Positions 1 through 10,509 of a stretch of DNA of 64,000 bases are shown in pieces. This DNA is from Oceanobacillus iheyensis HTE831 (GTDB lineage Bacteria > Bacillota > Bacilli > Bacillales > Amphibacillaceae). The stretch's first letter is position 1. Each line of letters starts with the position of its first letter. The stretch is from contig NC_004193.1 of the NCBI RefSeq assembly GCF_000011245.1, positions 2,086,501 to 2,150,500 on the forward strand, read 5' to 3'. The notes under the pieces were generated by a model, which was not told the origin of the DNA, ran no database searches, and saw nothing but the letters and a program-made list of their open reading frames with translations. The position numbers were made by a program, and so were the translations under genes.

Positions 1-1
1 A

Positions 2-94
2 ATTGAAGATGTAGTTGGTTCGCGTACGTGGAGTAAAGTAAGCAATATAAATTTACTCGAACTATATATCAAACATATTAAATCATCCATTTAA
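2..94 (+). CDS. 3' end of an unidentified protein (partial)
   Basis: An open frame enters from the left edge and gives about 30 residues ending in LLELYIKHIKSSI before a TAA stop. It is followed by a strong hairpin, as expected at the end of a gene. The fragment is too short to assign to a family. It points rightward, opposite to valS. In B. subtilis the gene next to the valS 3' end is folC, on the valS strand, so synteny is broken here. The open frame could be chance. Confidence 0.4.
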   Translation: MEDVVGSRTWSKVSNINLLELYIKHIKSSI

Positions 95-143
95 AGTTTT
101 TAGTGTTTTTCTTTGCATTAATTTGCGGAATGATAAGAATGCT

Positions 144-194
144 AAAAAAGAAGTGGTAAAAAACATGTATCGATGTTTTTTACCACTTCTTTTT
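144..194. terminator. Bidirectional intrinsic terminator between converging genes
   Basis: A near-perfect 22-bp inverted repeat (AAGAAGTGGTAAAAAACAT paired with its complement) surrounds a six-base loop. It is A-rich on the left and T-rich on the right, so it can end transcription of valS leftward and of the partial gene rightward. Confidence 0.85.
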
Positions 195-207
195 CGTTAA
201 TCTTTCA

Positions 208-2859
208 CTATTTCAGTTCAGATAATCGCGTCTTCACTTTTGCTTGTTTATCTAAATAATCTTTTTCTTTTCGTTTTTCTTCTTCCACTACTGATTCAGG
301 TGCTTTACTTACAAAACCTTGGTTTGACAGTTTCTTCTGTACTCGTTCTACTTCTTTTGTCCATTTTGCAAGTTCATTTTCTAATCGTTTAATTTCTTTA
401 TCAAAATCAATTAAGCCTTCTAGTGGAAGGAATATTTCTGCTCCTGTCACTACTGAGGTCATTGCCTTATCAGGCGCTTCAATAACTGTTGATATTGACA
501 ATTCACTCGGATTACAAAAACGCTCTAAATAATCTCTGTTTTTCTCCAACTCCGCTGTTAACTGTTCATTTTCTGTTTTTATAAGCATTTTAATTTGTTT
601 CGACATAGGAGTATCTACTTCTGCACGGCTGTTACGTACCGATCGAATAATGGATACTAAGCGTTGCATCTCCTGGACTGCTTGAGGATTGTCAAATTCA
701 GAATTAACCTCTGGCCACTTACTAACCGTAATAGAAGGTCCTTCATGAGGCAATTGTTGCCAAATCTCTTCTGTTATAAATGGCATAAACGGATGTAACA
801 TGCGCATTGTTTGATCTAGCACGTGGGCAAGAACAGAACGCGTTGTCTTTTTCTTATTTTCATCTTCCCCATAAAGAGATAATTTTGCCATCTCAATATA
901 CCAATCACAAAATTCATCCCAAATAAAATTGTATAGATGTCGACCAGCTTCACCAAATTCATACTTGTTTGAGTTTCTGGTAACTTGTTCAATGGTTTCG
1001 TTTAATCTTGCTAAAATCCATCGATCAGGAAGAGAAAGCTCCCCTGTTAAATCAATATCTTCATATGTGAAACCTTCCATATTCATAATCGAAAAACGGG
1101 AGGCGTTCCATACTTTATTGGCAAAATTCCACGTTGACTCTACCTTTTCCCAGTGGAAACGTAAATCCTGCCCTGGTGTTGACCCTGTCATTAAGAAATA
1201 ACGTAACGAATCTGCTCCGTACTTCTCAATCACATCCATTGGGTCTACTCCATTTCCAAGTGACTTACTCATTTTTCTACCATCTGCATCACGAATAAGT
1301 CCATGTAATAACGTATCTTCAAATGGCTTTTCATTCATGAATTCTTTAGATTGGAAAATCATTCTCGATACCCAGAAGAAAATAATATCATAACCCGTGA
1401 CTAATACATTCGTAGGGAAGTAACGTTTTAAATCAGCAGAATCTTCATTTGGCCATCCCATTGTTGAAAATGGCCATAATGCAGAAGAGAACCATGTATC
1501 TAACACATCTTCATCCTGTTCCCAATTTTCAATATCTGCTGGCGCCTCTTTCCCTACATATATTTCCTTGGTTTCTTTATGGTACCAAGCCGGAATTCGA
1601 TGTCCCCACCATAATTGACGAGAGATACACCAATCGCGAATATTATCCATCCAATTAAAGTAAGTACGTTCAAATCTATCCGGTACAAAGTTTACTTTTT
1701 CATCAGCATCTGCTTGCATATCTAATGCTGATTTTGCCAAAGGATCCATCTTAACAAACCATTGTGTAGAAAGATATGGTTCAACGACTGCACCACTACG
1801 TTCTGAATGACCTACCTGATGAGTGCGTTCTTCAATATTGAACATTACACCTTGTTCCTTGAGATCTTTTACAATTTGTTTACGGCATTCAAAACGGTCT
1901 AAACCTTGATACTTTCCAGCATTTTCATTCATAGACCCGTCTTCATTCATCACTAGGATACGTTCTAATTGATGTCGATTACCTATTTCAAAATCATTTG
2001 GATCATGTGCAGGTGTTATTTTAACTGCACCAGATCCAAGTTCCATATCAACATAGTCGTCTGCTACAATTTCTATTTCTCTTCCTACGATAGGCAAAAT
2101 AACGGTTTTTCCGATTAAATGTTGATAACGCTCATCTTTTGGATGAACAGCCACTGCTGTATCTCCAAGCATTGTTTCTGGTCTTGTTGTTGCAATTTCA
2201 ATCGTCTCATCGCTACCTTTAATTGGGTAACGCATATGATAAAACTTGCCTTGAATTTCTTCGTAAATTACTTCGATATCTGATAGAGCTGTCTTCGTAG
2301 ACGGATCCCAGTTAATTATATATTCACCACGATAAATGAGACCTTTCTCATATAACTTAACAAATACTTCTCGAACCGCATCCGATAATCCCTCATCCAA
2401 TGTGAATCTTTCTCTTGAGTAATCTAGACCTAGCCCAAGTTTTTCCCATTGTGAACGAATAAAAGCAGCATATTCTTCTTTCCATTCCCATGCTTTTTCT
2501 AAAAATTTCTCACGACCTAATTCATAACGATTCGTGCCTGACTCTTTTAACCTTGCCTCTACCTTTGCTTGAGTAGCAATTCCCGCATGATCCATACCAG
2601 GTAGCCAGAGAACATCATAGCCTTGCATACGCTTCATTCGTGTAATCGTATCTTGCATTGATGTATCCCATGCATGCCCTAAATGTAATCTTCCGGTAAC
2701 ATTTGGAGGTGGGATAACAATCGAGTATGGTTCCTTATCCGGATCCCCTGTTGCTTCAAAAAACTTACCATCTAACCAAAATTGATACCGGCCTTCTTCT
2801 ACTTCCTTAGGATTATACTTTGAAGGAAGTGATTGTTTATTTTCTTTGTCCTGTTCCAT
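208..2859 (-). CDS. valS: Valine--tRNA ligase
   Basis: Charges tRNA-Val with valine in the cytoplasm and edits mischarged threonine. The protein is 883 aa, normal for bacterial ValRS. Class I signatures are present: HLGH at residues 59-62 within [12 protein letters not shown], and KMSKS at 529-533. The CP1 editing region lies between them, with the expected TTRPET and DD motifs. The C-terminus (about 815-883) is Lys/Glu-rich and heptad-like, matching the usual ValRS coiled-coil arm. The start is supported by an AGGAGG site just upstream. A T-box leader precedes the gene, so expression should rise when uncharged tRNA-Val accumulates. Monocistronic, ending at a bidirectional terminator. Confidence 0.98.
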   Translation of the reverse strand: MEQDKENKQSLPSKYNPKEVEEGRYQFWLDGKFFEATGDPDKEPYSIVIPPPNVTGRLHLGHAWDTSMQDTITRMKRMQGYDVLWLPGMDHAGIATQAKVEARLKESGTNRYELGREKFLEKAWEWKEEYAAFIRSQWEKLGLGLDYSRERFTLDEGLSDAVREVFVKLYEKGLIYRGEYIINWDPSTKTALSDIEVIYEEIQGKFYHMRYPIKGSDETIEIATTRPETMLGDTAVAVHPKDERYQHLIGKTVILPIVGREIEIVADDYVDMELGSGAVKITPAHDPNDFEIGNRHQLERILVMNEDGSMNENAGKYQGLDRFECRKQIVKDLKEQGVMFNIEERTHQVGHSERSGAVVEPYLSTQWFVKMDPLAKSALDMQADADEKVNFVPDRFERTYFNWMDNIRDWCISRQLWWGHRIPAWYHKETKEIYVGKEAPADIENWEQDEDVLDTWFSSALWPFSTMGWPNEDSADLKRYFPTNVLVTGYDIIFFWVSRMIFQSKEFMNEKPFEDTLLHGLIRDADGRKMSKSLGNGVDPMDVIEKYGADSLRYFLMTGSTPGQDLRFHWEKVESTWNFANKVWNASRFSIMNMEGFTYEDIDLTGELSLPDRWILARLNETIEQVTRNSNKYEFGEAGRHLYNFIWDEFCDWYIEMAKLSLYGEDENKKKTTRSVLAHVLDQTMRMLHPFMPFITEEIWQQLPHEGPSITVSKWPEVNSEFDNPQAVQEMQRLVSIIRSVRNSRAEVDTPMSKQIKMLIKTENEQLTAELEKNRDYLERFCNPSELSISTVIEAPDKAMTSVVTGAEIFLPLEGLIDFDKEIKRLENELAKWTKEVERVQKKLSNQGFVSKAPESVVEEEKRKEKDYLDKQAKVKTRLSELK

Positions 2860-2879
2860 TTATAAACCTCCTTATATTA

Positions 2880-3147
2880 AAGCAAAAAACCCTTTTCATC
2901 CTTAAAAAAAGGACGAAAAGGGTATAATTTCCGTGGTACCACCTTTGTTTACAAACAAAGAATTGTTTGTACACTCATGTTTGGATAACGGTCAATACAC
3001 CGATCTCTCTTACTAATTATTCAGAGAAACTGCATCAAGGACGACTTCAAGATTAACATACTTAGGAAATTTCCAGCTCAAGATTTCCCTCTCTAAAAGT
3101 GTTAATTCTTTACTACTTCCTATCTTCGCATTTATTTTGCTTATTTG
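2880..3147 (-). promoter_or_regulatory. T-box riboswitch leader of valS
   Basis: On the minus strand the conserved T-box sequence GGTGGTACCACGG lies at 2931-2943. It is followed by a terminator hairpin (CCCTTTTC at 2890-2897 paired with GAAAAGGG at 2915-2922, then a T-run). Upstream there is Stem-I-like sequence with an AGAGAG-type element. This is the canonical tRNA-sensing antitermination architecture. A Val codon (GTC) occurs in a plausible specifier region near 3045, but I could not fold the stem to prove it. Confidence 0.92.
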
Positions 3148-3154
3148 TATTTTT

Positions 3155-3183
3155 ATTTTATCTTGAAGTTTTGATAGCGTCAA
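3155..3183 (-). promoter_or_regulatory. Sigma-A promoter of the valS leader
   Basis: Minus strand: -35 TTGACG (3178-3183), a 17-bp spacer and -10 TAAAAT (3155-3160). Transcription would start near 3147, about 290 nt upstream of valS, which suits a T-box leader. Confidence 0.75.
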
Positions 3184-3281
3184 CTGTTATTTAGTATAGA
3201 CACGAAACAAGCTTATTTATACATAGTATACGTTAGAGCACAAAAAGGTGCTCACGAATAATACAAGGAGGTTATTTAATT

Positions 3282-3470
3282 ATGGCTAGGTTCTACCGAT
3301 TTCGACTTCCACCTTGGGCACGAAAGTGTATTGTTATTATAGAAGTTTCCGTAACACCGATTATGGTATTTCAACTTGTTCGAACATTACTCATCCCAAC
3401 CACGTTTGACATTCTTTTAACAGGAGTTTTAATTGGCTTGGTAATTGCTTTTTACCTTGAATGGATTTAA
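3282..3470 (+). CDS. Small two-helix membrane protein, unknown function
   Basis: Encodes 62 aa with a good ribosome site (AAGGAGG) before ATG. The N-terminal 15 residues are basic and aromatic (MARFYRFRLPPWARK). Two hydrophobic stretches follow, about residues 16-36 and 43-60, consistent with a small hairpin integral membrane protein. It is divergent from valS and its stop overlaps the ysxE stop by 4 bp (convergent). I do not recognise the family. The ribosome site and the clean hydrophobic pattern support a real gene, but its size leaves doubt. Confidence 0.65.
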   Translation: MARFYRFRLPPWARKCIVIIEVSVTPIMVFQLVRTLLIPTTFDILLTGVLIGLVIAFYLEWI

Positions 3471-4465
3471 TTTGTATCAACATTTATCGTTTCGTACTCT
3501 TCTTGGATAAAATCAACCCAGGTCATACCAAATTGTAACCGCCTAAATTGGTGTTGTAGTTCTCTCGTTTGTTCCAACATAGATTTTTTAGTTCTTTGTT
3601 CTGTAAAATTTTGAACCACACGAATATAATGAGCGGGGTTTAATAAATTAATAGTTAATAAATGGATTTCTTTTACAGTTAGATGGTTTGTTTTACGATA
3701 TAACTTAAAAGCCTGCTTCATTTCTTCTATCGGTTGGTCATAATGGCCAGTGATATGTTGAAAATAGTTAGCAATATCAGTAGAAGGATGGTCAAAACTT
3801 GCTTCTTCCCAATTCAACAAATAACCGCCCCTACAATGAGATGGATCTAATTTCCCATGACATAAGCTTTTCGACCAAGAAATGCTGTCTTCTTCTTGTT
3901 CAAATATAGCATTAATTTTATTTTGAAGTAATTCAGAAGCGTGTACTACAGCTTTATACTGGGAGCATGCAATTAACTCAAAAGGTGACATGTATCTTCT
4001 ACTTTCAAAATGAACAATATTTTCCTTCAGGCCATCTGGTATATTTCTATTAAATGATTGAAATCCTTCAAAATCTTTTTTCATTTTATCGATTTTAATC
4101 CGTTCTGTTTGTTTCGTTTTTTTGTGAATTAAAGCCAATGTCTGCATGGTACTCTCAATCTGATAATTAATATCCATGTTTCTAGGAATATCAACCCATG
4201 GAGATAAATAATAATAAAAATGTTCATGTTTTTGATAAAGTGATCCGTCTTTCGTTACATACACAGGTAGGATTTCAGAGATATTTCTTTCACTAGCAAC
4301 ATGATAAATACTAACCCATGATTCAATATTGTTTTCATCAAGATAACTGCGCTTTAAGGCATAGTCTCGCATTCCATCATGTACTCGAAAAAGTCGATTT
4401 GTAACTTTTTCAATTTCTAGAGGATAAATGCTGTAATGTTCAAGTACTTCTTTTAGTATATCCAA
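3467..4465 (-). CDS. ysxE: Spore-coat-associated CotS/YsxE-like kinase-fold protein
   Basis: 332 aa, related to the CotS/YsxE/YutH group, which has an aminoglycoside-phosphotransferase (kinase-like) fold and is linked to the spore coat. Visible features are an N-terminal segment with IEKVTNRLFRVHDG followed by YALKRS (nucleotide-binding-lobe-like lysine), then LCHGKLDPSH near residue 200, resembling the APH catalytic HxDxxxxN loop, and FDHPSTDIANY near 235. The loop contains H-x-K-x-D where kinases have HGDxxxxN, so it may be degenerate or inactive. The position directly downstream of spoVID matches B. subtilis. The pair is probably transcribed in the mother cell with spoVID. Confidence 0.85.
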   Translation of the reverse strand: MDILKEVLEHYSIYPLEIEKVTNRLFRVHDGMRDYALKRSYLDENNIESWVSIYHVASERNISEILPVYVTKDGSLYQKHEHFYYYLSPWVDIPRNMDINYQIESTMQTLALIHKKTKQTERIKIDKMKKDFEGFQSFNRNIPDGLKENIVHFESRRYMSPFELIACSQYKAVVHASELLQNKINAIFEQEEDSISWSKSLCHGKLDPSHCRGGYLLNWEEASFDHPSTDIANYFQHITGHYDQPIEEMKQAFKLYRKTNHLTVKEIHLLTINLLNPAHYIRVVQNFTEQRTKKSMLEQTRELQHQFRRLQFGMTWVDFIQEEYETINVDTN

Positions 4466-4556
4466 CTGTCATCCCCCCTTACTTCACCATATCGGTTTCC
4501 TAACATTATCATCTTCTTATGTATACCTACGCAAAGCTTGTTTGCGCAGGGCCTCC

Positions 4557-5543
4557 TTATTTAGGAGGAATATACAGTAATTGACCTTGGTTCACTTCAA
4601 AATCTGACTCTAATTGATTATGTTTGATTAATTGTAAAGGACTAATAGAAAACCTTTGTGCAATGGTTTCAATTGTGTCATCCTCTTGAACAATACATAG
4701 ACGCATTTTAGTATACTGTTCTTCTTCAGCATTACGGAATATATCAGATAAATAGGTTACATCTTCCGGACTCTCTTCATTATCGAGAATATCAAGAACT
4801 TCCTCCTGATCATTTACTTCATAATCAGTTTCATCTTCATATTCTTCATAATTATCATCTTCTGGTGATGCTTCTACTTCCGAGATACTTTGGAAGTACT
4901 CTGATAATGGCTGTGACTTGATTTTCCATCGATCAGGGTCATCATCAGCTGGTTGTTCATGTTGTTCATGTTGTTCATGTTCTTCCTTACTTTCATCTGT
5001 TCGCTCGAGATTTTCTGTTGTCTCTTCTTGGATAGGATGTTCTATTTCAAAAGAAAACGAATCTTCTTCTTCTGAATCTTCTCTGGCAGGTTCTGCTTCT
5101 AAATTATTGTCTTGTTGTATACCTTCAATATCTATAGAAGCAAAAACCTTTAATTGATCCTCTTCTAATAACTCATAATCAAAAGACTCAATTTGAACAG
5201 TTACATCATCAAGATTATCAACTCGATATGGTGGAACAGAAATTTCTACTGGAAAAGTGTGAGAGAATAAATATAAACCATTTATTTCCTCAATCTTTTC
5301 GACGTAGCGTTTAGATTGAATTTGATCGAAATCTAAAGGTTCATCTTCTACTTCTGTATAAGGTACCCTTTGATACTCACCTTGCAGTTCAATCGCACCA
5401 CGAATTAAAATGTAGTCTTCATATGCATGAATAGATATCTCAGGTTCCAAAGATATTCCTCTGATTTCCTCCACTTCCTGTCCTTTTTCAAAAAACAAGG
5501 ATTCTTCTAATTCAAATGTAAAAGCATTGGAATCAGTTGACAA
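4557..5543 (-). CDS. spoVID: Stage VI sporulation protein D (spore coat encasement)
   Basis: 328 aa. SpoVID is a mother-cell coat morphogenetic protein that helps the coat encase the forespore with SafA and SpoIVA. The N-terminal ~130 residues match the SpoVID N-terminal beta-rich domain (FELEESLFFEKGQEVEEI near the start). The centre is a very acidic low-complexity linker that includes the repeat EHEQHEQHEQ. The C-terminal ~46 residues form a LysM domain (VQEDDTIETIAQRF ... VNQGQLLYIPPK). Length and architecture are shorter than B. subtilis SpoVID because the linker is compact. Placed between hemL and ysxE as in Bacillus. Expected to be sigma-E dependent; I could not fix its promoter. Confidence 0.92.
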   Translation of the reverse strand: MSTDSNAFTFELEESLFFEKGQEVEEIRGISLEPEISIHAYEDYILIRGAIELQGEYQRVPYTEVEDEPLDFDQIQSKRYVEKIEEINGLYLFSHTFPVEISVPPYRVDNLDDVTVQIESFDYELLEEDQLKVFASIDIEGIQQDNNLEAEPAREDSEEEDSFSFEIEHPIQEETTENLERTDESKEEHEQHEQHEQPADDDPDRWKIKSQPLSEYFQSISEVEASPEDDNYEEYEDETDYEVNDQEEVLDILDNEESPEDVTYLSDIFRNAEEEQYTKMRLCIVQEDDTIETIAQRFSISPLQLIKHNQLESDFEVNQGQLLYIPPK

Positions 5544-5621
5544 ATCTTATTCCTCCCTTCACATAGCTTCCTATGCCACTTTTTCTTTAACATTTATATG
5601 TTGTTACCAACAAGGATATGC

Positions 5622-5670
5622 AAAAAAAGCAATGTGTAATGAAGGAATCCCCTCATCATACATTGCTTTG
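5622..5670 (-). terminator. Intrinsic terminator after hemL
   Basis: Minus strand: GCAATGTATGATGA pairs imperfectly with TCATTACACATTGC and is followed by TTTTTTT. It ends the hem operon and separates it from spoVID. Confidence 0.8.
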
Positions 5671-5687
5671 TAAATAAATATGGAATT

Positions 5688-6974
5688 TTATTTTTCTATT
5701 TGTTCAAAAGCTTTATGAATAGCTTTAACGGTTTTTTCTATATCGTCATCAGTGTGAGCAGTGGAAAGGAATAATCCTTCAAATTGAGAAGGTGGCAAGA
5801 ATATCCCTTCATTAACCATCGAGCGATAATACTGAGCAAAGTAATCAAGATTTGAGGTTTGAGCTGTCTCAAAGTTAATTACCTCTTCATCTGTGAAAAA
5901 TACTCCAACCATGGAACCTGCTCGATTAATATGAATCGGAATATCAAATTTGTCGGCAGCATCTCTAAACCCATTCACTAACGTATCCACTTTATTATTG
6001 ATATCTTCATAGGATTCTTCTGATAAAGAAGATAATGTCTCATATCCTGCAGTCATAGCTAATGGGTTACCAGATAGTGTACCAGCTTGATATATAGGAC
6101 CTGTTGGAGCTATCTGTTCCATGATTTCGCGCTTACCACCATAAGCACCAACCGGTAATCCACCACCGATTACTTTTCCTAGGCATGTTAAATCAGGAGT
6201 TACATCATAATGACCTTGTGCACAATGATAACCGACTCTAAATCCAGTCATTACTTCATCAAATATTAATAAGGAACCATTTTCCTCCGTAATATGTCGA
6301 ACATATTGTAAGAAACCATCTTTCGGTGGAACTACTCCCATATTTCCACATACTGGTTCCATAATTATCGCTGCTATGCGGTCTCCATAATTTTCAAAAG
6401 CTAATTTCAAACTGTCTGTATCATTATAAGGTACAGTAATGGTATTCTTTGCAATATTTTCAGGTACTCCAGGACTATCTGGTAATCCAAGAGTTGCCAC
6501 GCCTGATCCCGCTTTGATAAGCAGAGAGTCTCCATGACCATGATAACTTCCTTCAAACTTTAGGATTAAATCTCTATCCGTGTAGCCTCTAGCTAATCGA
6601 ATAGCACTCATCGTTGCTTCTGTACCTGAGTTAACCATTCGAACCATTTCAATTGAAGGAACACGATCAATTACAAGTTTAGCTAAATCATTTTCTAATA
6701 GTGTTGGTGCGCCAAAACTTGTACCTTTAGCAGTAATATCTTGAAGTTTTTTTACTACACGTTCATCAGAATGACCAAGAATTAATGGACCCCAACTTAA
6801 GACATAATCAATATATTCATTGTTATCAATATCTACTATTTTAGAACCCTTTCCTTCTTTCATAAAAATCGGATTCATCCCGACAGATTTAAATGCTCTT
6901 ACTGGTGAATTAACCCCACCCGGCATTAAATCAACAGCTTCTTTATACGCATCAATTGACTGATTAAGTGTCAT
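5688..6974 (-). CDS. hemL: Glutamate-1-semialdehyde 2,1-aminomutase
   Basis: Converts glutamate-1-semialdehyde to 5-aminolevulinate, step 2 of the C5 haem pathway. 428 aa, full length for the family. The PLP-binding lysine is K267 in [27 protein letters not shown] (about 117-130) and SYHGHGDS (143-150) are the cofactor phosphate and ring motifs. [10 protein letters not shown] holds the PLP-N1 aspartate. ATG start with GGAGG upstream, 12 bp after hemB. Last gene of the hemAXCDBL operon. Confidence 0.98.
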   Translation of the reverse strand: MTLNQSIDAYKEAVDLMPGGVNSPVRAFKSVGMNPIFMKEGKGSKIVDIDNNEYIDYVLSWGPLILGHSDERVVKKLQDITAKGTSFGAPTLLENDLAKLVIDRVPSIEMVRMVNSGTEATMSAIRLARGYTDRDLILKFEGSYHGHGDSLLIKAGSGVATLGLPDSPGVPENIAKNTITVPYNDTDSLKLAFENYGDRIAAIIMEPVCGNMGVVPPKDGFLQYVRHITEENGSLLIFDEVMTGFRVGYHCAQGHYDVTPDLTCLGKVIGGGLPVGAYGGKREIMEQIAPTGPIYQAGTLSGNPLAMTAGYETLSSLSEESYEDINNKVDTLVNGFRDAADKFDIPIHINRAGSMVGVFFTDEEVINFETAQTSNLDYFAQYYRSMVNEGIFLPPSQFEGLFLSTAHTDDDIEKTVKAIHKAFEQIEK

Positions 6975-6986
6975 TAAAATACCTCC

Positions 6987-7973
6987 TTAGTTCGATTCCT
7001 GTAACCATTTCGCAACATCTTTAGCAAAATAAGAAATAATCAAATCAGATCCTGCTCGTTTCATCGATGTTAGTTTTTCCATTACTAATGCTCTTTCATC
7101 AATCCATCCATTTTGTGCAGCAGCTTTTACCATGGAATACTCTCCACTAACATTATACGCTACTACCGGCAAATCAAAGTTATCACGAACCTCACGAACA
7201 ATATCAAGATAAGACAGAGCTGGCTTCACAATTAAGAAATCAGCACCTTCTTCTACGTCTGAAGTTGCCTCGCGAATAGCTTCTAAGCGATTTGCAGGAT
7301 CCATTTGATACGTTTTACGGTCTCCAAATTGAGGTGTGCTATCAGCAGCATCTCTAAATGGACCATAAAATGCAGAAGCATACTTTACTGCATACGACAT
7401 AATTGGAATATGATTAAAACCTGCTTCATCTAAAGCTTGACGAATCACTACGACAAATCCATCCATCATATTGGATGGCGCAATAATATCTGCACCAGCT
7501 TTAGCTTGTGAAACAGCAGTTTTAGCTAATAATTCTAATGAAGCATCATTATCCACATCGCGGTTCTGTATCACGCCACAGTGACCATGAGAAGTGTACT
7601 CGCATAAACAAGTATCTGCTACTACTAGCATATCTGGAAAGTCTTTTTTAACCATACGTGTAGCCTCTTGGATAATCCCGTGATCATGAAAAGCTTCTGA
7701 TCCTATCTCATCTTTATTAGACACTACACCAAATAAAATAATAGAACGTATACCTAAATCATAGGCTTCTTGAACTTCTTCTAATAGATGATCAAAGGAT
7801 AACTGATAAATCCCTGGCATTGAAGGTATTTCATTTTTTATGTTTGAGCCTTCTATTACAAAAATAGGATAAATAAAATCAGTAGGTCTTAAATGCGTTT
7901 CTCGTACTAATGAACGCATAGATGTAGATGCACGTAATCGACGATGCCGTTTAAAAGTCAACTGTTGTTCCAT
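6987..7973 (-). CDS. hemB: Delta-aminolevulinic acid dehydratase (porphobilinogen synthase)
   Basis: Condenses two 5-aminolevulinate molecules into porphobilinogen. 328 aa. The active-site lysines are K197 ([17 protein letters not shown]) and K250 ([11 protein letters not shown]). Three cysteines, C122, C124 and C132, in [14 protein letters not shown] indicate the zinc-dependent type of active site. Only 1 bp separates it from the hemD stop, so translation is probably coupled. Confidence 0.98.
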   Translation of the reverse strand: MEQQLTFKRHRRLRASTSMRSLVRETHLRPTDFIYPIFVIEGSNIKNEIPSMPGIYQLSFDHLLEEVQEAYDLGIRSIILFGVVSNKDEIGSEAFHDHGIIQEATRMVKKDFPDMLVVADTCLCEYTSHGHCGVIQNRDVDNDASLELLAKTAVSQAKAGADIIAPSNMMDGFVVVIRQALDEAGFNHIPIMSYAVKYASAFYGPFRDAADSTPQFGDRKTYQMDPANRLEAIREATSDVEEGADFLIVKPALSYLDIVREVRDNFDLPVVAYNVSGEYSMVKAAAQNGWIDERALVMEKLTSMKRAGSDLIISYFAKDVAKWLQESN

Positions 7974-7974
7974 A

Positions 7975-8733
7975 TTAAGTTACATCCTTTCCTAAAGCCA
8001 AATCAATCATAACTTCTATCATTGCATCTGTAGTAAATTCACTAGGAATATGAAGATTTGGTATTTGTAATTTTTCAGCTTTCGCTTCTGTAGTCGTTCC
8101 AATACATATATAATCACATGAAAATGGTATATCTTTCACTAGCTTCATCAATGCCGTCACTGTTGAAGGACTAGTTAAGGTAACAAAATCAACATTCTTA
8201 ATTGTGTCCTCTAATTCACGCTTTGCTTCATAACGATACGTCGTTTCATATACTTCAATTGTGTCATAGGAAATATTATGTTCAGTAAAATCATTTGGAA
8301 TAATATTTCTAGAGAGATTTCCTCTTACAATTAATATAGGTTGTTCTCTATCATAGCTTTCTATAAATTCTTTTGCCATTGTTTCTGCGTCGAATATAGA
8401 GGGAATAAAATCTGGTTTCAATTCATACTCATCTAATGCGAGTTTCGTTTTTGTTCCAACAATACCAACCTTTATATCAGAAGGAAATTCAATATCTAAC
8501 TGATGTAGAAAATGAAAAAAACCGTGAACTCCATTTGAACTAGTGAAAAGAATCCATTCATATTTTTTTAAGTGCAGCCAAATAGGGTTACTTATATCAC
8601 TTTTATATTCTATAGATAAAAGAGGGACAACCAGTGGCTTACCACCAAAATTTTCAATCTGTTTAGCAAAAGCTTCTGCTTGTTGTTTTTCTCTAGTAAT
8701 CAAAACACTCTTTCCTTGAAGAGAGTGACTCAT
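7975..8733 (-). CDS. hemD: Uroporphyrinogen-III synthase
   Basis: Cyclises and inverts ring D of hydroxymethylbilane to uroporphyrinogen III. 252 aa. Recognised by fold-typical motifs rather than strong active-site residues, as is normal for this diverged family: [16 protein letters not shown] at the N-terminus, [14 protein letters not shown] (about 60-73), and [16 protein letters not shown] (about 163-178) followed by ICIGTTT. Its start overlaps the hemC stop by 1 nt (ATGA-type junction), implying coupling. Position within the hem operon makes the call firm. Confidence 0.95.
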   Translation of the reverse strand: MSHSLQGKSVLITREKQQAEAFAKQIENFGGKPLVVPLLSIEYKSDISNPIWLHLKKYEWILFTSSNGVHGFFHFLHQLDIEFPSDIKVGIVGTKTKLALDEYELKPDFIPSIFDAETMAKEFIESYDREQPILIVRGNLSRNIIPNDFTEHNISYDTIEVYETTYRYEAKRELEDTIKNVDFVTLTSPSTVTALMKLVKDIPFSCDYICIGTTTEAKAEKLQIPNLHIPSEFTTDAMIEVMIDLALGKDVT

Positions 8734-9662
8734 TACTGATCCATCTCCTCTTTTACCCGATCAACGATTTCTTTTGCTCCTTGACTTATTAATAACTCCG
8801 CAGCTTCTTTCCCAACTTCAGTGGGTTCTGTGCCACGAACTGTTTCTTTTAAGATAGTTGTACCATCTGGATCTCCTACTAAGGCAGTTAATACTACCTC
8901 ATCCCCGTCTAAATACGCATATCCGCCGATTGGAACTTGGCATCCACCTTCTAATAAATGAAGAAACGTTCTTTCTGCACTTACCGTCTTCGCTGTATAA
9001 GCATCATGAATTTTTTTAACTATATTGGTAAGTTCTTCATCATCTTCTCTACTTTCAATTGCCAGTGCACCTTGTCCTACCGCAGGAACACACACCTCTG
9101 GTTCCAGATATTCTGTTATTAGTTCTTCACTTAGTCCTACCCTTTTTAATCCAGAAACCGCAAGAATAATTGCATCATAGTCTTCTTCTTGAAGTTTTCG
9201 AATTCGAGTTTCAATATTTCCTCGAATCCATTTTATAGTCAAATCTGGTCGTTCTGCTAAAATCTGTGCTCCTCGACGTAAACTACTTGTACCAACGATG
9301 GCACCTTCAGGAAGGTCTTGCAAGAGAATATTGTCTTTTGCAAGGTACGCATCACGATGATCTTCACGCTCAGGAATAGACGAAATTGTAAGCCCTTCTG
9401 GTATTACCGCAGGCATATCTTTCATACTATGTACTGCTAAATCAATTTCTTTATCAAACATTGCTTTTTCAATTTCTTTAACAAACAGTCCCTTACCGCC
9501 AACCTTAGATAGGGTTACATCTAGAATCTGATCTCCTTTTGTAACAATCTTCTTTATTTCAAATTCATTTTTTACTCCAGCTTTTTTCAACTGATCGATA
9601 ACCCACTCTGTTTGAGTTAAAGCAAGATTACTTTTTCTTGTACCAACAATAATTTTCCTCAT
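8733..9662 (-). CDS. hemC: Porphobilinogen deaminase (hydroxymethylbilane synthase)
   Basis: Polymerises four porphobilinogens into hydroxymethylbilane. 309 aa. The dipyrromethane cofactor is attached at C241 in [12 protein letters not shown]. The substrate-binding segment [11 protein letters not shown] (about 74-84) and SSLRRGAQ (126-133) are conserved. An AGGAGG site lies before ATG. It sits between hemX and hemD in the operon. Confidence 0.98.
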   Translation of the reverse strand: MRKIIVGTRKSNLALTQTEWVIDQLKKAGVKNEFEIKKIVTKGDQILDVTLSKVGGKGLFVKEIEKAMFDKEIDLAVHSMKDMPAVIPEGLTISSIPEREDHRDAYLAKDNILLQDLPEGAIVGTSSLRRGAQILAERPDLTIKWIRGNIETRIRKLQEEDYDAIILAVSGLKRVGLSEELITEYLEPEVCVPAVGQGALAIESREDDEELTNIVKKIHDAYTAKTVSAERTFLHLLEGGCQVPIGGYAYLDGDEVVLTALVGDPDGTTILKETVRGTEPTEVGKEAAELLISQGAKEIVDRVKEEMDQ

Positions 9663-9673
9663 TTAAGATCCTC

Positions 9674-10489
9674 CTAGTAATGAAAGTTTGATAATGTACT
9701 GGATAGGAAAAAATTAATTAATAATACTAAAAACGAAATAATATTATATAAAGCTATGCCCTTTCCTCGATAACCTAAAACTCGCATAAACAAATAAATA
9801 ATATACATAACTAAAACTACGATAGAGCCTATTGTTTTCATATCCAACCATATGAACGGCCAATGAGATACATAAGCCCATACAATCCCTAATATTATAG
9901 CAATTAAAAATACAGGGACTCCAATTCGATTTATTTTAAAGCTTAATTTATCTAGTGTTTGAAGATCGCCAAATCGAGACATCCACTGGAATCCTTGCTT
10001 CTTTTTAAGTAAATCATACTGTATATAATACATACATGATAAAAAGAAACCAATTGTAAATAGACCATATGAAATAAGTGCTAATGTTATATGGGCTATT
10101 AACATTTCTTGTGCAAACTGTATGGTTCCACCTGGAAATTGAGTGTCAGCATGAGCAGTCATATACATTAACATCAGTACATAAGCAAATCCGTTAATAA
10201 ATAAAACTATAGATCGGATAGAATATAACTGATAAATTATCAAAGATAACCCGATCAATATCCATGAATAAAAGTATAATCCATCTATAACTGTAGCTAC
10301 TGGAAACGACTTCTCAGAAAAAACATGATAAAAGAAAAAAACGGTTTGAATGACCCAAACCATTGAAAGCAACCAGAAAGCAATTCGGACTGCTTTCCGG
10401 TTCGTATGAATAAAATCAATCATAAATCCAATTAGACTAAAGCTATATAGCAATAACAACAATTCGTATAGCCATTTTATTTCAACCAT
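9674..10489 (-). CDS. hemX: HemX, CcsA/CcmC-like membrane protein
   Basis: 271 aa and almost wholly hydrophobic, with about eight predicted membrane spans. It belongs to the cytochrome-c assembly (CcmC/CcsA-like) family. In B. subtilis HemX lowers the steady-state level of HemA, so it is a pathway regulator rather than an enzyme. The order hemA-hemX-hemC supports the identity. ATG start with an AAGGA site upstream, 20 bp after hemA. Confidence 0.93.
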   Translation of the reverse strand: MVEIKWLYELLLLLYSFSLIGFMIDFIHTNRKAVRIAFWLLSMVWVIQTVFFFYHVFSEKSFPVATVIDGLYFYSWILIGLSLIIYQLYSIRSIVLFINGFAYVLMLMYMTAHADTQFPGGTIQFAQEMLIAHITLALISYGLFTIGFFLSCMYYIQYDLLKKKQGFQWMSRFGDLQTLDKLSFKINRIGVPVFLIAIILGIVWAYVSHWPFIWLDMKTIGSIVVLVMYIIYLFMRVLGYRGKGIALYNIISFLVLLINFFLSSTLSNFHY

Positions 10490-10509
10490 CTCGGTATCCT
10501 TTCTTTCGA

